From: Actinotalea soli
GTDB taxonomy: Bacteria; Actinomycetota; Actinomycetes; Actinomycetales; Cellulomonadaceae
Direction: 5' to 3'
NCBI RefSeq assembly: GCF_017565425.1
Contig: NZ_JAGEMK010000007.1
Location: 62,001-126,000 of the forward strand
DNA length: 64,000 nt
Below, piece by piece: positions 37,462 through 47,100 of the stretch. Position 1 is the stretch's first letter; the number at the start of each line of letters is the position of its first letter. The notes under the pieces are model-generated. The model worked only from the letters and a program-made list of their open reading frames with translations. It had not been told where the DNA came from and ran no database searches. A program made the position numbers and the translations under genes.

Positions 37462-38655
37462 ATGAGCCACCACCAGCACCACGACGTCCTCGTCGTCGGA
37501 GGTGGCAACGCGGGCATCTCCCTCGCCGCCAAGCTCCGCCGAGACGGCTGCCACGACGTCGCCCTCGTCGAGCCCAGCCCGGTGCACCACTACCGGCCGA
37601 TGCTGTCCTTCGTCGCGGCCGGGACCGCCCGCCTCGCGGACCTCCGCCGGCCCCAGTCCCAGGCCATGCCCGCCGGGTGCCGCTGGTACGCGAGCCGGGT
37701 GACCGCCGTCGACCCCGCGCGCTCGACCGTCGAGCTCGCGGACGGCGAGACCCTCACCTACGGCGACCTCGTCGTCTGCCCCGGGTCGGAGGTCGACTGG
37801 GACGCCCTGCCCGGGTCCCGCGAGGCCGTCGCGACCCCCGCGGCGTCGACGAGCTACCTGCCCGAGCACGCCGAGCAGACCTGGACGATGCTCTCCTCCC
37901 TCACCGCGGGCACCGCCGTCTTCGTCATCTCCGACCAGCACGTCCCGTGCTCGCCCGTCGCCCTCAAGCCCCTGCTCATGGCGGCCGACCACTGGCGCAC
38001 CGTCGGCACCCTCGGCGCGATCGACATCGAGCTCGTGGTCGAGGGGACGCACCTGGTCGACCACGCCCGCGCCGACCAGGAGCTGCGCGCCGCCGCGGAG
38101 GGCTACGGGGTCCACCTGCGCACCTCGACCACCGTCGATCGCATCGACCCCGCGCAGCAGGTCCTGCACCTGCGCTCCCTCGAGGGCACGAGCGAGGTGC
38201 GCTACGACGCCCTGTACCTCGCCCCGCCGCACCGAGCCCCCTCGTGGATCGCGGCGAGCGACCTCAGCAGCGAGAGCAGCGCGGGCTTCGTCGCGGTGGA
38301 TCCCCTCACCCTGCAGCACCGCACCCACCCGCGCGTGTGGGGCCTCGGGGACGCGGCGGACCTCGACACCCTCCCCTCGGGCGGTGCGCTGCGCAAGCAG
38401 GCCCCGGTGGTCGCGCACAACATCGCCGCCCGCCGGACGGGCCGCCCGATGCGGCACTACTCGGGCTACTCGATCGCCCCTGTGACGACGTCCAGGTCCC
38501 GCCTGCTGCTCGCCGAGTTCGACCGCCACGGCAGGCCCGAGCCGACGTTGCGCTTCCCCGACCTCGCGCGCCCGCGCCGCAGCACCCTGGTGTTCGACCG
38601 CTACGTCGAGCCGCAGGTCTACTGGCGTCGTCTGCTGCGCGGGCACGTGTCCTGA
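37462..38655 (+). CDS. FAD-dependent oxidoreductase, sulfide:quinone reductase-like
   Basis: 397 residues of the disulfide-reductase fold. FAD-binding DVLVVGGGNAGISLAAKL at the start, LVEPSPVHHYRPMLSFVAAG (SQR-type loop), VISDQHVPCSPVALKPLLMA with a cysteine where SQR has a redox Cys, and VWGLGDAADL binding FAD near the end. This layout matches SQR and its human SQRDL-like relatives, but only part of the catalytic Cys set is seen, so NDH-2 or other quinone reductase activity is possible. ATG 37462; GGAAGG lies about 12 nt upstream. Confidence 0.8.
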   Translation: MSHHQHHDVLVVGGGNAGISLAAKLRRDGCHDVALVEPSPVHHYRPMLSFVAAGTARLADLRRPQSQAMPAGCRWYASRVTAVDPARSTVELADGETLTYGDLVVCPGSEVDWDALPGSREAVATPAASTSYLPEHAEQTWTMLSSLTAGTAVFVISDQHVPCSPVALKPLLMAADHWRTVGTLGAIDIELVVEGTHLVDHARADQELRAAAEGYGVHLRTSTTVDRIDPAQQVLHLRSLEGTSEVRYDALYLAPPHRAPSWIAASDLSSESSAGFVAVDPLTLQHRTHPRVWGLGDAADLDTLPSGGALRKQAPVVAHNIAARRTGRPMRHYSGYSIAPVTTSRSRLLLAEFDRHGRPEPTLRFPDLARPRRSTLVFDRYVEPQVYWRRLLRGHVS

Positions 38656-38701
38656 CGTGCTCGCCCGCGCTGCCTGAGGGCGACCGAGGCTGGCGCCCTC
38701 G

Positions 38702-39160
38702 CTACCGCTGACGAGGATCGACCGCGAGCAGGCGGAGGGTCTCCTCGTCCTCCACACCGCCGAAGTACCGATCCAGGACGGCGACGAACGTCTCCTTCCA
38801 CGACCGGTCGGCGTCGTCCCCGGCTGCTCGGAGGAACAGGGTCATCGAGGAGCGGAGCTTCTGCGCGTCGATCTCGCCCATCACCGCGACGGGGTCGTCG
38901 CCGGGCAGGTCCGCCAGGGCCTGGGCGCACTCGACGAGCCGGGGGCCCAGCACCGGGTCGGCGAGGTATCGACGTGCCTCCTCGATCCCGTCGATCCCAT
39001 AGTGCTGAGCCGTGGCGCTGCGACCGAGTCCGCGCAGCTGCGGGAGGACGAACCACATCCAGTGGCTGCGCTTGCGGCCCGCACGGAGCTCGGCGAGCGC
39101 CGTGGCGTACGTGCCCTCCTGCTCCTGAGCGGCGAGGAAGCGTCCGAGATCCGTCGTCAT
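38702..39160 (-). CDS. DUF1810 family protein
   Basis: 152 residues. LGRFLAAQEQEGTYATALAEL and KRSHWMWFVLPQLRGLG are the hallmark of DUF1810 (calpastatin-like fold name in older entries). Soluble, function unknown. ATG at 39160 has AGGATGG upstream. It is monocistronic, 55 bp upstream of nothing on the same strand but preceding the AlgH-type gene divergently arranged in neither case; all three genes 38702-39776 lie on the minus strand. Confidence 0.88.
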   Translation of the reverse strand: MTTDLGRFLAAQEQEGTYATALAELRAGRKRSHWMWFVLPQLRGLGRSATAQHYGIDGIEEARRYLADPVLGPRLVECAQALADLPGDDPVAVMGEIDAQKLRSSMTLFLRAAGDDADRSWKETFVAVLDRYFGGVEDEETLRLLAVDPRQR

Positions 39161-39215
39161 GCGGCCATCCTGCCCGAGCACCCGGCACGTCGCTGCCGCA
39201 CGCACAGGACCGTGC

Positions 39216-39776
39216 TCAGTTGAGGCTCGGGTCCACCGGGGCGGTCGAGAGGATCGCGATGGCGCCGCCCTGCCGTCGCATCACGGCCTTCCACAGTCCC
39301 GCCGGGTCCGCGGTGACGACGTCGGAGGGCAAGGCCGGGAAGACGTACCAGTCCCCCGCCGCGACCTCGGCCTCGAGCTGCCCGCCGGACCACCCGGCAT
39401 GCCCCGCGAACACCCGCAGCCCGAGCACCCCGCGGACCGCCTCGGGCTCGGCGTCGAGGTCCGCGAGACCGAAGGCCCCGGCGACCCTCGTCACGGCGCG
39501 CGGGGGGTCGACCCCGGCGACGAGGGTCGCGACCGCGAGCGCCCCGTCGAGCCCCACCGGGCCGCCCTGGAAGAGGTTCGGCGGACCCGCCACGACGTCC
39601 TGCCAGGTCGGGAGCACGGACCCCACGGCGACGTCGAGCTCGCGGTTGAGCACCACCCCCAGCGCCCCCTCCTCGTCGAGGTGGAGCAGCAGGACGACGG
39701 CGCGCCGGAAGTTCTCGTCCGCGAGCTGCGGCACCGCGACGAGGAGGTCCCCCGGGGCCAGCCGCGTCTGCTCCAT
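39216..39776 (-). CDS. YqgE/AlgH family protein (UPF0301)
   Basis: 186 residues. LAPGDLLVAVPQLADENFRRAVVLLLHLDEEGALGVVLNR is the family signature, followed by GGPVGLDGALAV and RVFAGHAGWSGGQLEAE. A conserved cytoplasmic protein of unclear role. ATG at 39776 has GAGGA nine bases upstream. It lies 55 bp upstream of the DUF1810 gene in the same direction. Confidence 0.92.
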   Translation of the reverse strand: MEQTRLAPGDLLVAVPQLADENFRRAVVLLLHLDEEGALGVVLNRELDVAVGSVLPTWQDVVAGPPNLFQGGPVGLDGALAVATLVAGVDPPRAVTRVAGAFGLADLDAEPEAVRGVLGLRVFAGHAGWSGGQLEAEVAAGDWYVFPALPSDVVTADPAGLWKAVMRRQGGAIAILSTAPVDPSLN

Positions 39777-39823
39777 GCCCCCATCCTCGCGGACGACGCG
39801 GCGGGCGTCGTCCGGGGGCAGCC

Positions 39824-39895
39824 CTACGCCTCCTGCGCCGCCGCCCACGCGGCGACCCGGGCAGCGCTCTCGACCTCGGAGAGGTCCTCGACTCG
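39824..39895 (-). other. Possible 3' remnant of a gene
   Basis: The gap 39777-40145 holds no complete gene I can support. On the minus strand the frame ending at 39824 reads SRVEDLSEVESAARVAAWAAAQEA with strong GC3 bias, like the C-terminus of a real protein, but upstream of about 39895 the frame loses coding character. It may be a decayed gene tail at the edge of an inserted segment. The remaining gap carries a small dyad CACGCA-GA-TGCGTG (40113-40126) just before the next gene. Confidence 0.2.
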
Positions 39896-40145
39896 GGACG
39901 ACGGCGTCGGCGTCAGGGCGGTCGAGGCCGAGCGAGGAGCAGTCCGCCTCGCCAGCGGGGGCTCGCGGGCCCCGAGGGCTAGTCCCGGGCGGCAACCGGT
40001 CAGGGGCGCGACCCGTGCCGTCGTCGTGCGTCGGTGGACCAGTCGTTCGACATGCAGTTCACCCGCTCGGCGGTCACCGAACCAGGCTCGAACACGGGAA
40101 GATCGCGCGGGCCACGCAGATGCGTGCCTCAGCGAGAGGATCCGC

Positions 40146-42029
40146 ATGGCTACCGTCCGACCTAGCGCCGCTCGACGGTACCCTCGGGTCGCCGCGCTGG
40201 GCATCGTCGCCCTGCTCGTCCTCCTGCTCGGAGCCACACCGGCGCACGCCGCAAGGACCGGAAGCGTCACCGGCGTGATCGAGGGGCTCCTCCCCGGCGA
40301 GGCAGCGAACATTCACCTCGCTCTTCGTTGCGGCACGACGTACGAGTCCGCTGTGCTCGCCCCGGATGGGAGCTTTGCCTTCCCCGACCAGTTCACCCAC
40401 GGTGGCACCTGCAACCTGTTCGTCGACCCCCAAGGGGACCTCCAGGCCAAGTACCTCCCGTCGTACGTCGGTCGAGTTGCTGGGACGTTCCGTTACGAAT
40501 TCTCCTCGAGCCCGGGCCCGTACCCGGGCGAGCACGTCGTGCTTGGGGCGCCAGTCGTACGACCTCGACTCTCCGGCACGGTGATCACCCCTGACGGGGC
40601 CGCGCTGAGCGACGACGTCCTGGTTCAGGTCCGACCAGACTTCGAGGGCAGGAGCACTGCCATCGTCCAAGACACGGGGGTCTTCACCCTCGACGACCTG
40701 CGCCCCGGCAGCGAGCACGACGTGCGGGTGAACTCGCAGAGCGGCCCGTCGTCTTACGCAGCCGGATGGTACTCGGCCGGCGCACCAGGGAACTTCTCGT
40801 TCTACTGGGTCGAAGCGACACGGCTCGTCCTCGCCCCCGGTGAGGTGATCGACGACCTCGAGATCACGCTCCGACGCTGCGCGACCGTCACGGGCACGAT
40901 CGTCGGGCTTCCCTCAGGCCAGAGCGGTGAGGTCCACGTCGTCGACACCCACACGTGGTTGCGGCGTACTGCCGCGTTCGACGCGGGCCCCGGCCGCACG
41001 TCGGCGACGTTCGCGGTCCCAGGTGTCGCGCCAGGCTCGCACGCCGTGGCTGTCCTCTACAGCGACAGCGGGCGTGAGGTGGAGCGCTGGCTCAACGGCA
41101 ACGACTACGAGACACCAGGACCCGAGGTTCTTGAGGTGGACAGGACCTGCGCTGATGTGGGCGGCGTCTACTTCGCGCTGGGCGCGCCGATCAAGCCCGG
41201 GTCGCCGCCGCTCGTGAGCGGCACTCCCCAGGTGGGCGAGGTGCTCACCGCAAGCTCGAGCACGTGGGACGTGGCATCGCCAACGCTCACCTACCAGTGG
41301 CTCGGTGATGGGGTTCCGCTCCGTGGAGCGACTGAGCGTGCCTACACGGTGGCGCCTGCAGACCTCGGCAGCCGCCTCTCCGTCCTCGTGACGGCGAGCG
41401 CGGCAGGCCGGGCGCCTGGCGAAGCACGGTCGGAGCCGACCGAGGCCGTGGCAGCAGGGGACGCACCGGTCGTCACGACGCCGCCGAAGGTGACGGGGAC
41501 TGCCGAGGTCGGGCAGAAGCTGACCGCGAGCCGAGGTAGCTGGTCGCTGCCGGGTCTCACGTACAGCTACCGATGGCTAAGGGACGGCGCGCACATCCCA
41601 GGCGCCACGTCATCGACGTACCGCCTCACCGCGAAGGATGCGGGCCGGAAGGTCCAGGCCCGTGTCGTCGTGAGGCGGGACGGCTACAGCACTGCGACGG
41701 CGACCTCCTCTGCGCGCAAGGTCACGAAGATCTCGCCCACCGTCGACGTCCGGTTGCCGTCGCCGATGCCCCGTGGTGCCGCCGGGACGGCCAGCGTCAC
41801 CGTGAAGACCGCCGCCACGAGTGCACCGACCGGGACCGTCAAGATCACGGTGGCGGGCGCAACCGTCACGAAGAACCTGCCCGCCTCTGCGCGGGGCACG
41901 GTGGCGGTTCGGTTGCCGAAGGTCTCGAAGGCGGGTGCCACCCGAGTGACTGTGACCTTCACGCCGTCCTCGGCAACAGCCCGCTCGACAGCAGCAAGGA
42001 CCCTTGCCAAGACTCTCCGCGTCGTCTGA
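40146..42029 (+). CDS. Secreted multi-domain protein with Ig-like repeats
   Basis: 627 residues. Signal peptide (basic start, LGIVALLVLLLGATPAHA, cleavage after AHA near 36). Then about 300 residues of beta-rich segments similar to carboxypeptidase-regulatory/CnaB-like modules (GSVTGVIEG, PRLSGTVITPDG, ATVTGTIVGLPSG), two tandem Ig-like repeats (SGTPQVGEVLTASSSTWD...YQWLGDGVPLRGAT and TGTAEVGQKLTASRGSWS...YRWLRDGAHIPGAT) and a C-terminal Ig-like Big_3_5-type domain. No LPXTG or membrane anchor is seen, so it is probably released or wall-associated by other means. ATG has AGAGGA upstream. Codon use is less biased than neighbours, consistent with recent acquisition. Confidence 0.8.
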   Translation: MATVRPSAARRYPRVAALGIVALLVLLLGATPAHAARTGSVTGVIEGLLPGEAANIHLALRCGTTYESAVLAPDGSFAFPDQFTHGGTCNLFVDPQGDLQAKYLPSYVGRVAGTFRYEFSSSPGPYPGEHVVLGAPVVRPRLSGTVITPDGAALSDDVLVQVRPDFEGRSTAIVQDTGVFTLDDLRPGSEHDVRVNSQSGPSSYAAGWYSAGAPGNFSFYWVEATRLVLAPGEVIDDLEITLRRCATVTGTIVGLPSGQSGEVHVVDTHTWLRRTAAFDAGPGRTSATFAVPGVAPGSHAVAVLYSDSGREVERWLNGNDYETPGPEVLEVDRTCADVGGVYFALGAPIKPGSPPLVSGTPQVGEVLTASSSTWDVASPTLTYQWLGDGVPLRGATERAYTVAPADLGSRLSVLVTASAAGRAPGEARSEPTEAVAAGDAPVVTTPPKVTGTAEVGQKLTASRGSWSLPGLTYSYRWLRDGAHIPGATSSTYRLTAKDAGRKVQARVVVRRDGYSTATATSSARKVTKISPTVDVRLPSPMPRGAAGTASVTVKTAATSAPTGTVKITVAGATVTKNLPASARGTVAVRLPKVSKAGATRVTVTFTPSSATARSTAARTLAKTLRVV

Positions 42030-42128
42030 CCTGTCGCCGAGCGCCTGGCGGGAGGCTGGCGACCCCGAGGCCGCGGTCCGTCCGGCGTCCACCCGTGGTC
42101 TCGCGCGGCGGGAAGGGCGGTGCGGCTC

Positions 42129-43643
42129 CTACGCGAGGCCGACCAGCGCGACCACGACGCCCACCGCACCGAGCCCGGCCAGGGCGTAGGCCGGTCGGCG
42201 GGGCATCTCGCCGTCGCGCGCCATGCCGCGGCCGAACATGAAGTAGACGAAGGGGTGCACCAGGAACGGCATCGCGAACACGAAGGCGATCAGCGCGGCA
42301 GCCTCGGCGCCGAACAGCCCGCCCTGGAGGGCCGCGAACACGCCGAAGTGCGACAGCGCGGCACTGGTGGCCATGACCGAGTGCGCCAGTGACAGGTGAG
42401 CCAGCATCAGGAGCCCACCGAACAGCGCTATCAGCTGCCATCCGAAGGAGAACAGCATCAGTCCCTTCACCTCGGCGCGGTCCTCGCCCGCGGATCGGCG
42501 GACCTGGCGCAGCGCGAGGGCGGTGAGCGCCAGGCCGATCACCGCCATCGCTGCCGTCGGCCACACCAGGAGCTGCCCCGCGTCGAGGCTGAACGCGAGG
42601 ATCCCGAACAGGAACACGTGCCCGAAGAACGGCACCGAGATCATGATCGGCGCACGACGCCTGGCGATCTCGCCCATGTCGCCGGCGGTGCAGGCGCCGG
42701 TGAGCCCGGCGTGCGACAGCGCCCCGGCCATCCCCGGCGCGAGGTTCCGCACCGCGGCCGTGCGGCCGACGAGCATCAGCACCGAGATCCCGCCGAACAT
42801 CCACATGAGCTGTCCGAAGAAGCCGTACAGGAGCATCGGCGCCATGCCGTCCAGCGCCAGCGACTCGACCAGCAGCGAACCGCCGATGATGAAGTTCGCC
42901 GCCAGCACCACGGGGATCCCGCCGAACATCAGCGCCCGCACCGCCGGCCCGTGCGTCCATCGTGGGAAGACCCACCCCAGGGCCACGGCGATCAGCATCG
43001 AGAAGAAGATCGGCGGGAAGGCAGCGATCTCCCGCACCCCGTCGGCGATGAAGGCGGCACCGGCGAGGACGAGGATCAGGAGGACCAGCTCGACGGTGCC
43101 CTTGCCGAGGTAGCGGCGCTTGTTGGCGATCTGAGCACCCGGGTCGACCAGGATGACTGCGAAGACCAGACCCAGGTATGCCAGCAGCGGCAGGATCTCC
43201 TGCTGCCCGCCCCCGGTGCCGAGCAGGACCCTCACGGTCGCGTCCACACCCAGCAGGACGAAGAACGAGCGCACGATGAAGACGAACTGCGTGCGGCCGG
43301 TGCCGAGCACGACCTCCTTGTTGTTGAGCACGACGGACCTGTCGTCCGGCACCGTCACCCCACCGAACAGGCGTCGGAGCTCCTGGCCACCGACGAAGAA
43401 CGACGCCGTGAGCGCGACGATGGTGGCGCGCGAGAGCATGTTCATGAGGTAGAGGTCGGGCAGGCCCGCGGTGCCCGCCCCCGTCGCCACGAGCAGGGCG
43501 CCCAGGGTGAGGCCGAAGACCACGATGATCAGGATCGCCGAGTACCGCGACCCCGCGACGACGGCGCGGGCCACCATCACGATCGGCACGAGGACCAGCA
43601 GGGTCAGCCAGAACTGGTCGAGGAAGGCGATGGCGTCGATCAT
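42129..43643 (-). CDS. Polytopic membrane protein of unknown family
   Basis: 504 residues with about 13 hydrophobic segments spread along the whole length, so an integral transporter or channel. Conserved-looking stretches between helices include SVVLNNKEVVLGTGRTQFVF (near 103), AGAQ-like DPGAQIANKRRYLGKG (near 166) and ALSHAGLTGACTAGDMGEI (near 309). I do not recognise the family; the overall hydropathy recalls GltS/ESS-type symporters but no signature is present. ATG at 43643. It is convergent with the Ig-repeat gene and downstream of tRNA-fMet, separated by a terminator. Confidence 0.65.
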   Translation of the reverse strand: MIDAIAFLDQFWLTLLVLVPIVMVARAVVAGSRYSAILIIVVFGLTLGALLVATGAGTAGLPDLYLMNMLSRATIVALTASFFVGGQELRRLFGGVTVPDDRSVVLNNKEVVLGTGRTQFVFIVRSFFVLLGVDATVRVLLGTGGGQQEILPLLAYLGLVFAVILVDPGAQIANKRRYLGKGTVELVLLILVLAGAAFIADGVREIAAFPPIFFSMLIAVALGWVFPRWTHGPAVRALMFGGIPVVLAANFIIGGSLLVESLALDGMAPMLLYGFFGQLMWMFGGISVLMLVGRTAAVRNLAPGMAGALSHAGLTGACTAGDMGEIARRRAPIMISVPFFGHVFLFGILAFSLDAGQLLVWPTAAMAVIGLALTALALRQVRRSAGEDRAEVKGLMLFSFGWQLIALFGGLLMLAHLSLAHSVMATSAALSHFGVFAALQGGLFGAEAAALIAFVFAMPFLVHPFVYFMFGRGMARDGEMPRRPAYALAGLGAVGVVVALVGLA

Positions 43644-43807
43644 GCGCGAAGTATGCCAACCGGTCCGCTCCGGGACGGGGGCGGTTGGTCCCCCGGTCCG
43701 CGTCCCAGCGATGACACCCTGCCGTCACGCACGTGTCGGTCACGACTCGGGGCCACAGGGCCCCGAGCAGCCCCGAGGCGCCGGCAGGCCGACGGCCGCA
43801 CCAACGC

Positions 43808-43845
43808 CAGAGGCCCTCCCGATCCGAAGATCAAGAGGGCCTCTG
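43808..43845 (-). terminator. Terminator of tRNA-fMet
   Basis: CAGAGGCCCTC (43808-43818) pairs perfectly with GAGGGCCTCTG (43835-43845) around a 16-nt loop, 18 nt downstream of the tRNA 3' end on the minus strand. Confidence 0.75.
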
Positions 43846-43862
43846 AACTGCTACTTCACAAG

Positions 43863-43936
43863 TAGCGGGGGCAGGATTTGAACCTGCGACCTCTGGGTTA
43901 TGAGCCCAGCGAGCTACCGAGCTGCTCCACCCCGCG
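43863..43936 (-). tRNA. Initiator tRNA-Met (CAT)
   Basis: A 74-nt cloverleaf: acceptor CGCGGGG, D-arm GAGC..GCTC, anticodon stem CTGGG/CCCAG with loop CTCATAA, TPsiC arm GCAGG-TTCAAAT-CCTGC. The three G-C pairs at the base of the anticodon stem and the unpaired first acceptor position (C1 opposite U72) mark it as the initiator rather than elongator. CCA is not encoded. Confidence 0.97.
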
Positions 43937-44040
43937 TCGGTGATTCCAGACTACGGCACCCCTCCCGTGAGACCAAATCGGACCCGGGACGTCGCGGTCC
44001 CCCGCCCGGGCCTGCGCCCGCGGTCTCCGCTCGGAACGAC

Positions 44041-44091
44041 CGGAGCGGGGTGGCTTCGGGTCTCATGATGACCCGAGCCCACCCCGCTCCG
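44041..44091. terminator. Long terminator-like hairpin between tRNA-fMet and the UPF0182 gene
   Basis: A 13-bp arm (44041-44053 with 44079-44091), a small internal loop, and an inner 6-7-bp stem (44056-44062 with 44070-44076) around TCATGAT. It is second in a tandem pair downstream of the UPF0182 gene and may also insulate the tRNA. Confidence 0.6.
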
Positions 44092-44104
44092 TCGAAGACG
44101 AGCG

Positions 44105-44140
44105 GCGGGAGGCCGACCCCTCGCGGGGCCGGCCTCCCGC
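44105..44140 (-). terminator. Terminator of the UPF0182 gene
   Basis: GCGGGAGGCC (44105-44114) pairs with GGCCTCCCGC (44131-44140), with an inner CCCC/GGGG stem around TCGC. It begins four bases after the UPF0182 stop codon. Confidence 0.8.
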
Positions 44141-44144
44141 GGTG

Positions 44145-47100
44145 TCAGCCGTCGAGCTCGTTCTCGGCCGCGATGGCCGCCTCGAGCGCGTCCTGCAGCC
44201 GCTCCTGGGCCTCGCCGTACGCGGCGAAGTCACCGTCGGCCAGGGCCTCCTGGCCCTCGAGGAGTGCCGCGTTCGCGTCGGCGAGCGCCGCGTCCAGGCG
44301 GGCCCGCGCGTCACCGGTCGGCGCCGGGTCCGTCGTCGGCTCGGTCGTGGGCTCCGTCGTCGGCCCGGCCGGCTCGGTGGGCTCGACCTCGTCGACGATG
44401 TCGTCCGGGGACTCGCCGGGAGCGTCGTCCACCGGCGCGTCCGGGACCTCCTCGACGTCCGACCCCGGCTCGACGCCCTCGACCCCGGCGTCGCCCTCGA
44501 AGACCTGGTCGAGGGCCTCCTCGAGGGTCTCGGCGAAGCCGATCTGGTCGCCGAAGGAGACCAGCACCCGCTGCAGCAGCGGGAACCGGGTGCCCTCGGA
44601 GGCCTGGACGTACACGGGCTGCACGTAGAGCAGACCGCCACCGACCGGCAGGGTCAGCAGGTTGCCGCTGACCACCGTGGAGTTGCCGAGCTGGAGCACG
44701 TTGAGGCTCTGCGAGACCTCGGGGTTGGACCGGAAGTTGTTCTGCACCTGGCCCGGTCCGGGCACCGTCGTGTTCCTGGGGAGCTCGAGGAGCCTGAGCT
44801 GGCCATAGCCTTCACGCCTCTCCCCCGCCTGGTCGCCTGGCTCGGCGTCGACCGCGAGGAAGCCCGTGAGGACGTTGCGGTCGGTCTGACCGCCCGGGAT
44901 GAAGGTCGACGTCAGGGAGAACGTGGGCTCGTCCTGGGTCGGCATCTCGAGGGTCAGGTAGTACGGCGGCTGCGTGAGCGACTCGGTGACCGGGTCCTGC
45001 GGGTTCTGCCAGAAGTCCTGGCCCGAGTAGTACTCGGCCGCGGTGTCCACGTGGTAGGTCGCGAGCAGGTTGCGCTGCACCTTGAACATGTCCTCCGGGT
45101 AGCGGAGGTGGCTCATCAGGTCACCGCTGATCTCGGACATGGGCTGGATCTTGGTCGGGAAGATGCCCTGCCAGGTCTGCAGGACCGGGTCCTCGTCGTC
45201 CCAGGCGTACAGGGTGACCTCGCCCGTGTAGGCGTCGACCGTGGCCTTGACCGAGTTGCGGACGTAGTTCACCTCCTGCGGGGCGAGGGCGGCGATGGTG
45301 TCCGACTGGCCGGTGAGCGCATCGACGGTCACGTCGTCCAGGGACCGCGAGGCCGCGTAGGGGTAGCCGTCACCGGTGGTGTAGCCGTCCACGATCCACA
45401 TCACCTTCTCGTCGACCACCGCGGGGTACACGCGGGTGTCGAGGGTCAGGTACGGGGCGACCTTGCCGACGCGGTCGCGCGGGTCGCGGTCGAAGAGGAT
45501 CTGCGACTCCTCGGTCACGCGGTCGGAGAACAGGATCTGCTCCGAGCCGAACTTGACCGCGAAGAGCAGCTGGTTCCACAGGGTGCCGATGCTCGGGCCC
45601 GCGGTGATCTCGTCGGTCGGGAAGGTCGTGTTGACCTGGCCGCTCGGCTCGTCGTCGTCCGGGAAGTCCAGCTCCCACGGCTCGGTGCCCTCGGGGGCAC
45701 CGACGATCGAGTAGTCGGGGCTGTTCTGGCCGAAGTAGATCCGCGGCTCGTAGTCGCCCAGCGACCCCTCGGACGGGATCCCGCCCTGGTAGAACGCCGG
45801 ACGGCCGTCGGAGGCCGTGGTGTTCCCGTAGGCCGCGACCACGCCGAACCCGTGCGTGAACACGGTGTGGTCGTTGACCCAGGTGCGCTGGTCGGCGCCG
45901 AGGCCCCCGAGGTTGAGCTCGCGGACCGCGATCACGGTGTCGCGGCTCTCGCCGTCGATCTGGTACCGGTCCACCGCGAGGGTGTCGGGGAAGTTGTAGT
46001 ACTGCTTGTTCTGCTGCAGCTGGCGGAACGACGGGCTGACGACCGCCGGGTCGAGCAGACGGATGCTCGCGGTGGTCTCGGCGTCCTCGCGCAGGGCCCC
46101 CGCCTGACCGACCAGGGTCGCGTCGTAGGAGGTGTACTCGACCTCGTCCAGGCCGAAGGCCGTCCGCGTCGCATCGATGTTGCGCTGGATGTACTCGGCC
46201 TCGAGGGCCTGGGCGTTCGGCTCGACCTCGAACCGCTGCATCACCGCCGGGTACACCCCGCCGACCGCGATCGCGGCGACCACCATGGTCCCCACGCCGA
46301 TCGCCGGCAGTCGCCAGGTGCCGCGCACGGCGGCCACCAGGAAGAGCGCCCCGACGAGCAGGGCGACAACAGTGAGGATCGCCTTGGCGGGCATCACGGC
46401 GTTGACGTCGGCGTAGGCCGCACCCTGGATGAGCTCACCCTGGCTGACGAGCAGGGAGTAGCGGTCCAGCCAGTAGTTCGCGGCGATCAGCACCATGATC
46501 AGAGCAGCGGTGACGCCCAGCTGGACGCGCGCGGCCCGCGTCGTGCGGTCCCCGGTGCCGCCGAGCCGCAGCCCGCCGTACAGGTACTGGGTGGCCAGGC
46601 CCGCGATGCCGGCGATGACCGCGACGGCCATGAGGAAGGACACCACGAAGCGCAGGGCCGGCAGCGTGAACATGAAGAAGGAGATGTCCATGCCGAACTC
46701 GGGGTCCGCGACGCCGAAGTCGGTGCCGTTGAGGAAGAGCTGGACGGTCTCCCACTGGGCCGAGGCCGCTGCCCCGGCGAAGAAGCCGAGGACCGCGGGG
46801 GCCGCCAGGATCACCAGGCGGCGGAGGGGCTCGACCATCTCGCGGTACTGGTCCAGCGAGGCCTGCTCGGGCGTCGAGGGGGCGTAGATCGGCCGCGTGC
46901 GGTAGCCGATCGAGAGGGCGGCGAACACCGCCGCCGCCATGATGACGAACCCGGCCGCGAAGAGGAGGCCGCGGGTCAGCCACTCGACCCGCAGCACGTC
47001 GACGTACCCGACCGCGTCGAACCAGAGGACCTCGGTCCACAGGTTCGCGGCGAGCATGAACAGGATGCCCAGCACGACGAGGACCACCACGGTCGGACCG

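Noticed and set aside
39159-40145. An N-terminal extension of about 330 codons on the Ig-repeat protein
   Set aside because: The signal peptide begins at ATG 40146 behind a good SD; the extension runs antisense over the AlgH/YqgE gene.
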